This document shows, one piece after another, positions 8,640 to 16,839 of a DNA stretch of 49,009 nucleotides. Numbering within the stretch: the first letter of the stretch is position 1; the number at the start of each line of letters is the position of its first letter. The notes under the pieces are model-generated. The model was given only the letters and a program-made list of their open reading frames with translations, did no database searches and had not been told where the DNA came from. The position numbers and the translations under genes were made by a program. The DNA comes from Flavipsychrobacter sp. (lineage in GTDB: Bacteria; Bacteroidota; Bacteroidia; Chitinophagales; Chitinophagaceae): positions 1-49,009 of the forward strand of contig JAEUVZ010000042.1 of the NCBI GenBank assembly GCA_016786665.1, written 5' to 3'.

Positions 8640-10670
8640 CTACTTCATTGCATCTTTTTCTTTTTGCAACTGTAATAGTTTGTCTCTCAGCCGGGCAGCT
8701 TCCATAAAGTCCAGTTCCTTGGCCGCTTTCTCCATGCCTTTACGAGTTTGGGTTATCAGGCTGTCCAGTTGTTTTATGTTGGTATAGCTTACCTCATCCT
8801 CGGCGGCCAGGGTAAGGTTTTCATCAGCCAGCGCATATTTATTTTCCGGGTCATATCCCTTTATTTCCAGCACCGACGTCTGCTTTAGTATCTGCTCCCG
8901 GGTCTTGCGCACTGTTTGCGGGGTAATGCCGTGCTCCTGGTTATACTTCAGCTGCCGTTCCCGGCGGCGGGTAGTCTCATCTATCGTCCGCTGCATGCTC
9001 TCGGTTATTTTGTTACCGTAGAAGATTACCAGTCCATCCACGTTCCGTGCGGCTCGCCCGGCCATCTGCGTCAGCGAGCGCTCATCCCGCAGAAAGCCCT
9101 CTTTATCCGCATCCAGTATGGCCATCAGCGATACTTCCGGCAGGTCCAGCCCTTCCCGCAGCAGGTTCACACCCACCAGCACGTCTATCACGCCCAGCCG
9201 CAGGTCGCGCAGTATCTCTACCCGCTCCAGCGTATCCACTTCCGAGTGTATGTACCGCGATTTCACATCTATGCGTTTCAGGTATTTGTCCATCTCCTCA
9301 GCCATTCGCTTGGTGAGGGTGGTTACCAGCACCCGGTCGCCCTTCGTTACACGTTTGTCTATTTCGTCCAGCAGGTCATCTATCTGGTTGGTGCTGGGGC
9401 GCACTTCTATCGGCGGGTCCAGCAGGCCGGTAGGCCGCACTATCTGCTCCACCACTACCCCGCCGCTCTGCTCCAGTTCATATTTACCGGGGGTGGCGCT
9501 CACAAACACCACCTGGTTCAGCATCTGCTCAAATTCACTGAAGTTCAGCGGCCGGTTATCCAGCGCCGAGGGCAAACGGAAGCCGAAATCCACCAGGTTC
9601 AGTTTCCGCGAGCGGTCACCGCCATACATACCGCTTATTTGCGGCACGGTCACGTGGCTTTCGTCCACCACCAGCAGAAAGTCATCCGGGAAGTAGTCTA
9701 TCAGGCAGAACGGCCGGGTTCCAGGCTGCCGCCGGTCCAGGAAGCGCGAGTAGTTTTCTATACCCGGGCAAAAGCCCAGCTCCTGTATCATCTCCAGGTC
9801 ATAGTTCACCCGTTCTTTTATCCGCTGGGCTTCTATATGCTTGCCTATGCTTTTAAAGTATTCTTCCTGGGCGTGCAGCTCATCCTGTATTTCGTGTATC
9901 ACCTGGGCCATCTGGTCTTTGGGCGCCATGTACAGGTTGGCGGGAAAGATGGCGGCGCTTTCCATCGTCCCTATCCGCTTACCGGTATCGGTTTCAAAAC
10001 TCTCTATTTCTTCCACCTCATCGCCAAAAAAGGTCACTCTGTACCCGTAGTCCACATACGGAAGGTTTATGTCCACCGTATCTCCCTTTACCCGGAACGA
10101 ACCCCTGTTAAATTCTCCCTGGCTCCGCATATACAGCGCATTCACCAGGTTGTGCAGAAACCCGTTCCGCCCCAGGTTGTCTCCTTTTTTGAACCGGATG
10201 ATGCCGTTCGCATATTCCGTCGGGTTACCCATACCATAGATGCACGACACAGAGGCTACTACTATAATGTCCCTCCTGCCACTCAGCAGGTTAGAGGTTG
10301 CACGCAGCCGCAGCTTTTCCAGTTCTTCGTTTATGGAAAGGTCCTTTTCTATGTAGGTATTGGTGGTGGGTATGTAGGCTTCGGGCTGGTAGTAGTCGTA
10401 GTACGACACAAAGTACTCCACCGCGTTCTCCGGAAAGAAGTTCCGCAGTTCACCATACAGTTGCGCCACCAGCGTTTTGTTGTGTGTCAGCACCAGCGTT
10501 GGCTTTTGCACTTCTTGTATCACGTTCGCCACCGTAAAGGTCTTCCCGGAGCCCGTCACACCCAGCAGCGTCTGGAAGAGTTCCCCCTCGTTCACGCCTT
10601 TCACCAGTTCCTTTATCGCCTGTGGCTGATCTCCCGCGGGAGCATATGGCCGGTCTATCTGAAATCTCAT
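8640..10670 (-). CDS. uvrB: excinuclease ABC subunit B
   Basis: A 676-residue protein, the usual UvrB length. UvrB is the damage-verifying helicase-like subunit of nucleotide excision repair; it is loaded by UvrA and recruits UvrC. Visible features are the Walker A motif GVTGSGKT (37-44, Lys43), the beta-hairpin with YYDYYQPEAYIP that clamps DNA, the DEAD-like VVDESHV, helicase motifs VSATPG and the QMAGRAARN arginine-finger region, and a C-terminal UVR coiled-coil domain (roughly the last 50 residues) for contact with UvrC or UvrA. The start at 10670 (MRFQIDRPYAPAGDQP) matches the family; the ATG at 10736 would add a 22-residue unrelated extension. No other uvr genes are adjacent. An isolated perfect TGTGGATAA nonamer lies just upstream at 10715-10723. 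Confidence 0.98.
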   Translation of the reverse strand: MRFQIDRPYAPAGDQPQAIKELVKGVNEGELFQTLLGVTGSGKTFTVANVIQEVQKPTLVLTHNKTLVAQLYGELRNFFPENAVEYFVSYYDYYQPEAYIPTTNTYIEKDLSINEELEKLRLRATSNLLSGRRDIIVVASVSCIYGMGNPTEYANGIIRFKKGDNLGRNGFLHNLVNALYMRSQGEFNRGSFRVKGDTVDINLPYVDYGYRVTFFGDEVEEIESFETDTGKRIGTMESAAIFPANLYMAPKDQMAQVIHEIQDELHAQEEYFKSIGKHIEAQRIKERVNYDLEMIQELGFCPGIENYSRFLDRRQPGTRPFCLIDYFPDDFLLVVDESHVTVPQISGMYGGDRSRKLNLVDFGFRLPSALDNRPLNFSEFEQMLNQVVFVSATPGKYELEQSGGVVVEQIVRPTGLLDPPIEVRPSTNQIDDLLDEIDKRVTKGDRVLVTTLTKRMAEEMDKYLKRIDVKSRYIHSEVDTLERVEILRDLRLGVIDVLVGVNLLREGLDLPEVSLMAILDADKEGFLRDERSLTQMAGRAARNVDGLVIFYGNKITESMQRTIDETTRRRERQLKYNQEHGITPQTVRKTREQILKQTSVLEIKGYDPENKYALADENLTLAAEDEVSYTNIKQLDSLITQTRKGMEKAAKELDFMEAARLRDKLLQLQKEKDAMK

Positions 10671-10731
10671 ATTCTTACAAATCTCCTTATTTTTTTGCTT
10701 GCTTCCACCCGGAATGTGGATAAGAAAAAAA

Positions 10732-10753
10732 GCCACCCGCTTTCGCGGGTGGC
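10732..10753 (-). terminator. rho-independent terminator of the TPR protein gene
   Basis: A 9-bp stem, GCCACCCGC (10732-10740) with GCGGGTGGC (10745-10753), is followed on the minus strand by seven T. It separates the TPR gene from uvrB. Confidence 0.88.
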
Positions 10754-10775
10754 CTCTACTTCTACGCTCTTTTCA

Positions 10776-12350
10776 TCACGACTTCATCGACTTCTCCAGT
10801 TCTTTCATCTGCTTCACAAAGCTGTTCTCGGGGTCCAGCTTTTCCATCTCATCCAGGTATTTCTTCAGGTTCGCTTTATCATTGCTGTTGTAGTAATACG
10901 TTATCAGGTACTGGTAAGCGTTGCTGAGGTCATTTTTCTTCTTGCTATACCAGTCAGGCTGCATGTACGAGAGCCACTTTTCGTAGTGGGGAGCCGCAAG
11001 GCCTGTCTTGGCGTTGCTATCTATCGCTGCGGCGGTGCGGCCTCTCCAGTAGGGGCCGGTGACCTCATCAGGATAGTTCTCTTCCTGCAGGCGGAAGGCC
11101 ATCACTGCTGTGTCCAGGTTATAGCCGTTCGCATAGTTGTAGTAACCCCACCAGAAGTAGTCGGTTACACGGGCCTTTTCCTGGCTGCGTACCAGCTTGC
11201 CATACCACAGTGCCGATTTCTCAAATTCTTTCGCCGCGCGGAAGGCGTCAGCAATTTCACGCATATTCGTCACACGGTCTGCAGTGGTATCCATTTCCAT
11301 AGATTTCGCAAAGTAAATCTCGGCGGAATCCAGGCTCTTGTTCTTCATCAGTATTTGGCCATATTTAGAGTAGTCCGCCGCGCCTATTTTCTCGGGCTTC
11401 TGCTTGCTGAAGTAGATGCGCACGTTATCCAGTGCTTTTACGGAGTCACCGCAGCGCAGGTGCAGGTAAGCATATTCACCATACACGCCGGCACCCACAT
11501 TGCTGCCTTTCATTAGTTCCTCGGCCTGGCGGAGTCCTTCCTCGCAATAGCCGGCCAGGTATAGAATATCCAGGTAGCGGCGCTCTACGTCCTGGCTCTT
11601 GTCAGATAGTTCACGGAATTTCTCAATGTTCTCTTTCGCTTTCTTCAGGTTGCCCGAACGGTAATAGGCATCCGCCAGTTCTCCATATGGCAGGGGATTG
11701 GTTGGGTCGGCGTCTTTCGCTTTATTAAAGCTCTCCAGGGCCAGCTCATAGTTACGCGCCGAGTACCACAGCGATCCTATTTTTGAGTAACCCAGCGAGT
11801 TGCCCGGATTCTTCTCTACTGCTTTTTCATAGCTCGACATAGACTGTCCGCCGCCGCCGCTCATCTTGCGGAAGGCATCACCCATGCCTATCAGCACCCG
11901 CGCATCGTCCGGGGCTGTTTCCGAGGCTTTCTTATACAGGTTTACTGCCTGCTGGTAGTCACCGCCTTTGGTATAGGTAATGGCGTCCGCTGCATACAGC
12001 AGGGGTTCCCATACTTTCTTCTTGGCCATGTTGGCTACTTCTCCCGCTATCTTGTTGCCTTCGGCTGCGTTGCCTTGCACAAAGGCCACACGGGCCATAC
12101 CCGAGCGGTTGGCCGGGTCTTCAGGGTATTTACTGAAGGTAGCCTTCGCCCCTTCTACATCGTCAAGGCCCAGTTGCGACAGGCCAACATAATAATTGGC
12201 CAGGGCGTTGCTGCCCGCCTGGGCTTCCAGTTGCGTACGGGCGGTACTGTACCGCTCGTAGTTATACATTTTTATTCCTTCCTCCAGGGACTGGGCAAAG
12301 GCGCCGCTGGTGAGCGCTATCGCCGCAATGGCTGCAATTAGTTTTTTCAT
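10776..12350 (-). CDS. periplasmic tetratricopeptide-repeat protein
   Basis: A 524-residue protein with a clear signal peptide (MKKLIAAIAAIALTSGAFAQ, cleavage after AFA). A long series of helical TPR units follows. Good ones include GDYQQAVNLYKKASETAPDD, ARNYELALESFNKAKDADPTN and SGNLKKAKENIEKF in the first 250 residues, with degenerate units to the end. TPR arrays mediate protein-protein contacts; no catalytic domain is visible. The gene lies 56 bases downstream of a PstS-like lipoprotein on the same strand and is probably cotranscribed. In other Bacteroidota I recall this pair beside ExbB/ExbD/TonB energy-transducing genes, but none of those is in this window. A specific function cannot be given. 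Confidence 0.82.
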   Translation of the reverse strand: MKKLIAAIAAIALTSGAFAQSLEEGIKMYNYERYSTARTQLEAQAGSNALANYYVGLSQLGLDDVEGAKATFSKYPEDPANRSGMARVAFVQGNAAEGNKIAGEVANMAKKKVWEPLLYAADAITYTKGGDYQQAVNLYKKASETAPDDARVLIGMGDAFRKMSGGGGQSMSSYEKAVEKNPGNSLGYSKIGSLWYSARNYELALESFNKAKDADPTNPLPYGELADAYYRSGNLKKAKENIEKFRELSDKSQDVERRYLDILYLAGYCEEGLRQAEELMKGSNVGAGVYGEYAYLHLRCGDSVKALDNVRIYFSKQKPEKIGAADYSKYGQILMKNKSLDSAEIYFAKSMEMDTTADRVTNMREIADAFRAAKEFEKSALWYGKLVRSQEKARVTDYFWWGYYNYANGYNLDTAVMAFRLQEENYPDEVTGPYWRGRTAAAIDSNAKTGLAAPHYEKWLSYMQPDWYSKKKNDLSNAYQYLITYYYNSNDKANLKKYLDEMEKLDPENSFVKQMKELEKSMKS

Positions 12351-12406
12351 CTCTGTCTATAATTCAAAAATCGGTTCAAAATTGTTTGTCACTTTGTTAA
12401 AACGGC

Positions 12407-13339
12407 CTATTCATTGCTTATAGCCGCATCACGGATGATGATGTTCATCTTCAGCGGAAACAGGTGCGCGTGCGCGAAAATGAGCTGGCCACGCGTGTCT
12501 TTTAAGAAGTTTCCAAATCCTGTGCCAAGTCCGGGATAGCTTTCGCCATGTATAAAGTACATGTTCCGGCTCAGCGGGTAAGCCTGGTTGGCTACAAATG
12601 CCTGGTAAGGCTTATACGCTTCTTTCTTTTCATCATTCCAGATGCTTGCTATCTTCACCCGGCCTATAAATTCATTATCGCCGGTACTCCCATCCGGGTT
12701 GCCAACGTAGTTCACACCTACAAAGCCTATAGCGTCCTTATTGCGCTCCACGTAGGCCAGTACACTGTCATTGCCCTGCGCGGCAAACACATTCCCTCCC
12801 AGCTTCTGGCCGGCCAATAGCGAGTCGGTGATATAACGCACCGTGCTCGAGCGCTCGTTGTCAAATACTACCGTGTACTTCTTCTTATCATAAGCGCCCG
12901 TTAGTATGCCTTTCAGTTGCTCTATGCCGAACATTGTATCCGTAGCCCCCGGCGGCAATATCACCGCTATCGCGTCACGCACCAGCGCTACCGAGGTGGT
13001 TACCACCTTTTTCTGCTCCATAAAGGCCACCTCTTCTTCGCTCAGCTCTCTGGTCACCAGTATCAGCCGGGCCTTACCATCAAAGAAGTCCTTAAAGCAA
13101 TCCGCTTCTGCCTTGTAGTGCGGCGTTATTTTAGCCTCCGGGTAGCTGCTGTCAAATACTTTTAGCTGCTGCTCTATCACTGGGCGGTAGGTCTCATCTA
13201 CCGATATGTCTATTTGTCCTGACCCGGTCGTGTCGGTGGGGCCGCTGCTCTTTCCACCTCCGCAGGATGCCAGCAAGGCCAACGAGCCTGCCAGCAATAT
13301 CATCTTTGCAAAAACTTGCATGGGCGCAATTTTAGGCAT
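12407..13339 (-). CDS. PstS-family phosphate-type substrate-binding lipoprotein
   Basis: Up to 310 residues. A lipobox (LLASC followed by GGG) after a hydrophobic segment marks a lipid-anchored envelope protein. The rest fits the PstS-like periplasmic binding fold: DISVDETYRPVIEQQ, YKAEADCF, LILVTRELSEEE, VALVRDAIAVILPP, LKGILTGAYD, ERSSTVRYI and a DAIGFVGVNYV block. The usual PstS role is to bind phosphate for a Pst ABC transporter, but no pstCAB or phoU gene is near, so it may work differently. Three in-frame ATGs are possible (13339, 13321, 13303). I chose 13339 because the bases before it are AT-rich, as is common in this phylum; 13321 would give a shorter, also normal, lipoprotein signal. 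It is followed by the TPR gene in the same direction. Confidence 0.8.
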   Translation of the reverse strand: MPKIAPMQVFAKMILLAGSLALLASCGGGKSSGPTDTTGSGQIDISVDETYRPVIEQQLKVFDSSYPEAKITPHYKAEADCFKDFFDGKARLILVTRELSEEEVAFMEQKKVVTTSVALVRDAIAVILPPGATDTMFGIEQLKGILTGAYDKKKYTVVFDNERSSTVRYITDSLLAGQKLGGNVFAAQGNDSVLAYVERNKDAIGFVGVNYVGNPDGSTGDNEFIGRVKIASIWNDEKKEAYKPYQAFVANQAYPLSRNMYFIHGESYPGLGTGFGNFLKDTRGQLIFAHAHLFPLKMNIIIRDAAISNE

Positions 13340-13423
13340 TATTTTAAAAACGTATGTCACACCAAAATGTTGTAACAGTAAATTAACATGGCTTCACACC
13401 CTACTGTCACAAACCTGTAATTT

Positions 13424-13675
13424 CTACTTCCTTTCGCGGCGCTCGCGACGCATCTGCCGCATATCCGCTATACCTCGGTACAGTCGGAATCCTCCATACA
13501 GCACCATCAGGCCACCAAGCCCATAGGCCATCGGAGGCGACAGCTCTACTGATACAAAATTCTTGTACATGATGATGATAACGCCAAACAACGCATATAT
13601 CCCTCCCATACCCAAGTGCAATACCGACCGCACATTGCGGTAATTACGGCTGCCGGTTATATCTTCCTGGCTCAT
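13424..13675 (-). CDS. small inner-membrane protein of unknown function
   Basis: An 83-residue protein with two hydrophobic segments (about 20-40, LGMGGIYALFGVIIIMY, and 48-68, PPMAYGLGGLMVLYGGF) and a very basic tail rich in arginine (RQMRRERRERK). This predicts two membrane spans with a cytoplasmic positive C-terminus. The ATG at 13675 is set by a strong Shine-Dalgarno site (AAGGAGG, 13683-13689) with 7-base spacing; upstream in-frame ATGs at 13708 and 13738 lack this. I do not recognise the family. It stands upstream of the PstS-like and TPR genes on the same strand, with an 84-base gap. Confidence 0.75.
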   Translation of the reverse strand: MSQEDITGSRNYRNVRSVLHLGMGGIYALFGVIIIMYKNFVSVELSPPMAYGLGGLMVLYGGFRLYRGIADMRQMRRERRERK

Positions 13676-13682
13676 TTCTGTT

Positions 13683-13689
13683 CCTCCTT
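13683..13689 (-). promoter_or_regulatory. strong Shine-Dalgarno site
   Basis: AAGGAGG on the minus strand, 7 bases before the ATG at 13675. It is the only full match I noticed near a start codon in this window, in a phylum where such sites are usually weak or absent. Confidence 0.8.
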
Positions 13690-13846
13690 TTTTACGGACT
13701 GCAAACATAGTAGATTTTCTGCAAATGTGATATGACATTTATCACATTATATAGACGGGTAGTCTGCAGGAATCCATAAACCGGCGTTTTCAGCCACGAT
13801 GAGCAGTTGAAATGCAACCACCTCCCACACCAATCACCCACCCAAA

Positions 13847-14824
13847 CCGTCCTTGCGAGCACAGCGAAGCAATCTCACCTCACGTTCTTGCCCACCTACC
13901 CAGCCACACCTCCATATTCCCCCTTTGTGCGCCGGCCTTGTGCGTGAGCGAAGGGGGTTAGGGGGGGATATCCTCACCTCACGTTCTTGCCCAGCTACCA
14001 CATACACACAAACCCAGAAAAGCCCCCTTCAGGGGGTTGGGGGCCGACCCCACACCAATCACCCACACCCACGCTGTCACTGCGAGGAGGCACGACGAAG
14101 CAGTCTAACCAGCTTCACTCAAACAAAACACAAGCAAATACCCAAAACGGGCACACATCAAACCGTCCTTGCGAGCGCAGCGAAGCAACCTCACCCCACG
14201 TTCTTGCCCAGCCACCACATACACACAAAACCAGAAAGCCCCCTTCAGGGGTTGGGGGCCGACCCCACACCAATCACCAACCCAAAACCGTCCTTGCGAG
14301 CACAGCGAAGCAACCTCACCCCTCGTTCTTGCCCACCTACCTAGCCACAATCCCATATTCCCCCTTTGTGCGCCGGCCTTGTGCGTGAGCGAAGGGGGCT
14401 AGGGGGATGTCCTCACCACCCGGTCTTGCCCAGCCACCACATACACACCAACCCAGAAAGCCCCCTTCAGGGGGTTGGGGGCCGACCCTACACAATCACC
14501 CCCCCCAACCGTTGTCACTGCGAGGAGGCACGACGAAGCAGTCTAACCAGCTTCATTGAAACAAAACACAAGCAAATACCCAAAACGGGCACACATCAAA
14601 CCGTCCTTGCGAGCGCAGCGAAGCAACCTCACCTCACGTTCTTGCCCAGCCACCACATACACACAAACCCAGAAAAGCCCCCTTCAGGGGGTTGGGGGCC
14701 GACCCCACACCAATCACCACCCAAACCGTCCTTGCGAGCGCAGCGAAGCAACCTCACCCCACGTTCTTGCCCAGCCACCACATACACACAAACCCAGAAA
14801 GCCCCCTTTAGGGGGTTGGGGGCC
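13847..14824. repeat. modular intergenic repeat cluster with a higher-order period of about 440 bp
   Basis: This fills most of the 1.3-kb gap 13676-14984. B modules (CCGTCCTTGCGAGC...) start at 13847, 14163, 14288, 14601 and 14726. The first and third, and the second and fourth, are 441 and 438 bases apart, and the fifth is 438 after the third. The unit B-D-C-A-B-C is therefore duplicated in tandem, followed by a partial copy (B-C). D hairpins lie at 13919-13957 and 14360-14398. C modules include 14798-14824. A modules follow the first and third C. Copies of the unit are almost identical, so the duplication is recent. All apparent reading frames here are repeat translations. Confidence 0.92.
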
Positions 14825-14897
14825 GACCCCACACCAATCACCCACACCCGCACCCAAACCCAAGCCGAATACAACAGCCACATAAATAAAAAACAAC

Positions 14898-14934
14898 GGC
14901 CCCTCCCTTTTTCAAGGAGGAGCCATTTACAACT
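14898..14934 (-). terminator. probable terminator of the sugar nucleotidyltransferase gene
   Basis: An imperfect stem of about 11 bp pairs GGCCCCTCCC with GGAGGAGCC around a T-rich loop. On the minus strand it is followed by GTTGTTTTTTATTTATG. It lies about 50 bases past the stop at 14985. Confidence 0.7.
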
Positions 14935-14984
14935 CTTCTTGCCGATGTTGCTAACATATCACGCGAGGCGCGATACACAAAAAA

Positions 14985-15698
14985 CTATTCAAAAAGCATG
15001 CTTGCCTTTTCCAGGCTTTCCGGCTTCCCTACGTCTATAAATATATTACCGCTGTGGTCATACCCTTTTATATCATGGGTCTTCGCAAAATGCAGGTACA
15101 CATCTATCATAGAAAATTTACCCGAGAAGGGCATATCCAGTATCCCGGGCGATAGCACCTGCACACCGCTGAATGCATACGGCAACAATTCCCCCACCTC
15201 GCGGCTTATTCGTTGCTCCCCCGTGCTGGTGTTGGTCCACCCGCACAGCAGCATTTGGTTATCAAACAATAACTGGCGTGCTGAGGCCCGCTTCATTACG
15301 GCGAGGGTTGCCAGTGCGCCGGTCTGCTCATGTTGCGCTATCATCTTGCCGAGGTCCAGGTTGGTGAGTACATCCACGTTCATCACCACAAAGGGCTCAT
15401 CACCGGCAAAATAGGCCGATGCCTTTTTCAGGCCGCCACCGGTCTCCAGCACTTCCTCCCGCTCGTCCGATATCGTCACCCAGCTACCGAAGCCGCTGTT
15501 CTCATTTAGTACATCTTCTATCTGGTCGGCAAAGTGGTGTATGTTCACTATCACATCCTCTATCCCCGAGCGTTGCAGGTATTTAATAGTATGCTCCAGC
15601 AGCGTCTTTCCATTCACCTCCGCCAGTGCCTTGGGATGCTTATCCGTAAAGGGCTTCAACCTCGTACCAAGGCCTGCCGCAAATATCATAGCTTTCAT
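14985..15698 (-). CDS. NDP-sugar pyrophosphorylase-like nucleotidyltransferase (MurU/HddC type)
   Basis: A 237-residue protein with one nucleotidyltransferase domain. The N-terminal signature AAGLGTRLKPFTDKHPKAL (7-25) binds the NTP. NVDVLTNLD supplies the metal-binding aspartate, and a GKPESLEKA segment lies near the C-terminus. The enzyme joins a sugar 1-phosphate to a nucleotide in the cytoplasm. The short length without a hexapeptide-repeat tail resembles N-acetylmuramate-1-phosphate uridylyltransferase (MurU) and HddC-type guanylyltransferases; the sequence does not settle the substrate. It is divergent from the PfkB kinase starting at 15816 (117-base gap). A second, more distant nucleotidyltransferase lies at the right end of the window. 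Its terminator is at 14898-14934. Confidence 0.85.
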   Translation of the reverse strand: MKAMIFAAGLGTRLKPFTDKHPKALAEVNGKTLLEHTIKYLQRSGIEDVIVNIHHFADQIEDVLNENSGFGSWVTISDEREEVLETGGGLKKASAYFAGDEPFVVMNVDVLTNLDLGKMIAQHEQTGALATLAVMKRASARQLLFDNQMLLCGWTNTSTGEQRISREVGELLPYAFSGVQVLSPGILDMPFSGKFSMIDVYLHFAKTHDIKGYDHSGNIFIDVGKPESLEKASMLFE

Positions 15699-15790
15699 TA
15701 TCCGCTGTTTCAGTTATAATTATGCCTACACCTCATGCGTACGCTCGATCCCTAAATTTTTCAAATTTCTACATTTTCACATTAGAAAAC

Positions 15791-15798
15791 TACCTTTG
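15791..15798 (+). promoter_or_regulatory. TAnnTTTG promoter box of the PfkB kinase gene
   Basis: TACCTTTG matches the Bacteroidota -7 consensus and ends 17 bases before the ATG at 15816. No clear TTG element is visible at -33. The identical octamer occurs at 18923-18930. Confidence 0.6.
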
Positions 15799-15815
15799 CG
15801 CAAATTTTAAATAAC

Positions 15816-16736
15816 ATGTCTTTAGTTGTAATAGGCACTATGGCCTTCGATGCCCTGGAAACACCCTTCGGGAAAGTGGACAGGATAATAGGTGGTTCCG
15901 CTACTTATGTAGCATGGTCAGCTTCCAATTTCACCCAACCCATAAAGCAGGTGTCCATCATCGGTGGCGACTTCCCGCAGGAAGAGCTCGATGCGCTCGC
16001 TGCACGCGGCGTTGCGTTCGACGGGGTAGATGTAATAAAGGACGGCAAAAGCTTCTTCTGGAGCGGCCGCTACCACATGGACATGAATACCCGCGATACA
16101 CTGGTTACCGACCTGAACGTACTGGCACAGTTCAATCCGCAACTGCCCGATTCGTACCAGGACTGCGAATTTCTTATGCTGGGCAACGTGGTTCCCGCCA
16201 TTCAGCTAGATGTGATCAAGCAACTCAAAAACCGCCCGAAGCTCGTCGTTATGGACACCATGAACTTTTGGATGGAAACCGCGATGGACGACCTGAAAAA
16301 GGTATTGGCCGAGGTAGACGTACTGATGGTGAACGATAGCGAGGCGCGCCAGCTGAGCGAAGAATACTCACTGGTGAAGGCTGCCGCCAGGATACAGGCT
16401 ATGGGACCCAAGTATATTATTATTAAGAAAGGCGAGCACGGCGCGCTGCTGTTTCACGGCTCTAAGGCGTTCTTCGCTCCAGCGCTGCCGCTGGAGGATG
16501 TGTTCGACCCCACCGGTGCCGGCGATACGTTCGCAGGTGGTTTTATCGGCCACATTGCCCGTACCAAAGACATCTCTTTCGAGAACATGAAGCGCGGCAT
16601 CATCGTCGGTTCTGCCATGGCGTCTTTCTGCGTGGAGAAGTTCGGGCCTAATCGCCTGAAGGAACTGACCATGGAAGAAATCAACGGCCGCATCAACGAG
16701 TTTGTCGACCTCGTTCAGTTCGATATTCAGCTCTAA
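15816..16736 (+). CDS. PfkB-family sugar or nucleoside kinase
   Basis: A 306-residue ribokinase-fold kinase. The N-terminal half has GGSATYVA (26-33), matching the first PfkB signature region, and NDSEARQL (173-180). The C-terminal signature DPTGAGDTFAGG (231-242) carries the anion hole and catalytic base Asp237. IIKKGEHGALL precedes it, as in adenosine- and ribokinase-like members. The enzyme transfers phosphate from ATP to a hydroxymethyl group of a sugar or nucleoside in the cytoplasm. The substrate cannot be read from sequence. It is monocistronic: divergent from the nucleotidyltransferase and convergent with the M3 peptidase, with two hairpins just after its stop. Confidence 0.9.
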   Translation: MSLVVIGTMAFDALETPFGKVDRIIGGSATYVAWSASNFTQPIKQVSIIGGDFPQEELDALAARGVAFDGVDVIKDGKSFFWSGRYHMDMNTRDTLVTDLNVLAQFNPQLPDSYQDCEFLMLGNVVPAIQLDVIKQLKNRPKLVVMDTMNFWMETAMDDLKKVLAEVDVLMVNDSEARQLSEEYSLVKAAARIQAMGPKYIIIKKGEHGALLFHGSKAFFAPALPLEDVFDPTGAGDTFAGGFIGHIARTKDISFENMKRGIIVGSAMASFCVEKFGPNRLKELTMEEINGRINEFVDLVQFDIQL

Positions 16737-16743
16737 CATTCAG

Positions 16744-16760
16744 CCGGGATGCAGTCCCGG
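16744..16760. other. small hairpin directly after the PfkB kinase gene
   Basis: CCGGGA (16744-16749) pairs with TCCCGG (16755-16760) around a 5-base loop, 7 bases past the stop. No T run follows. It is the first of two tandem hairpins. Confidence 0.55.
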
Positions 16761-16770
16761 TATATAACTA

Positions 16771-16803
16771 AAGCGGGAGCGCCGGCATCCGGCACTCCCG
16801 CTT
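16771..16803 (+). terminator. probable terminator between convergent kinase and M3 peptidase genes
   Basis: The outer stem AAGCGGGAG (16771-16779) pairs with CTCCCGCTT (16795-16803), and an inner GCCGG/CCGGC stem stacks inside. A short T-rich CTTTGT follows on the plus strand. On the minus strand the flank is less T-rich, so plus-strand use is more likely, though it may serve both genes. Confidence 0.7.
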
Positions 16804-16839
16804 CTTTGTAATGTGCTGTATCAGTCAGCGTTTCTCTTA

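Noticed and set aside
10715-10723. Perfect DnaA-box-like TGTGGATAA as an origin marker
   Set aside because: It is a single isolated site in a short gap before uvrB; about ten one-mismatch nonamers are expected by chance across the window.
8916-11516. 866-codon open frame antisense to uvrB and the TPR gene
   Set aside because: It is an antisense shadow of two well-supported genes, with low-complexity composition and no family features.
13853-15040. Several open frames of 60-220 codons in both repeat clusters
   Set aside because: They translate the repeat modules in several frames and strands with no start signals, and they repeat with the modules.
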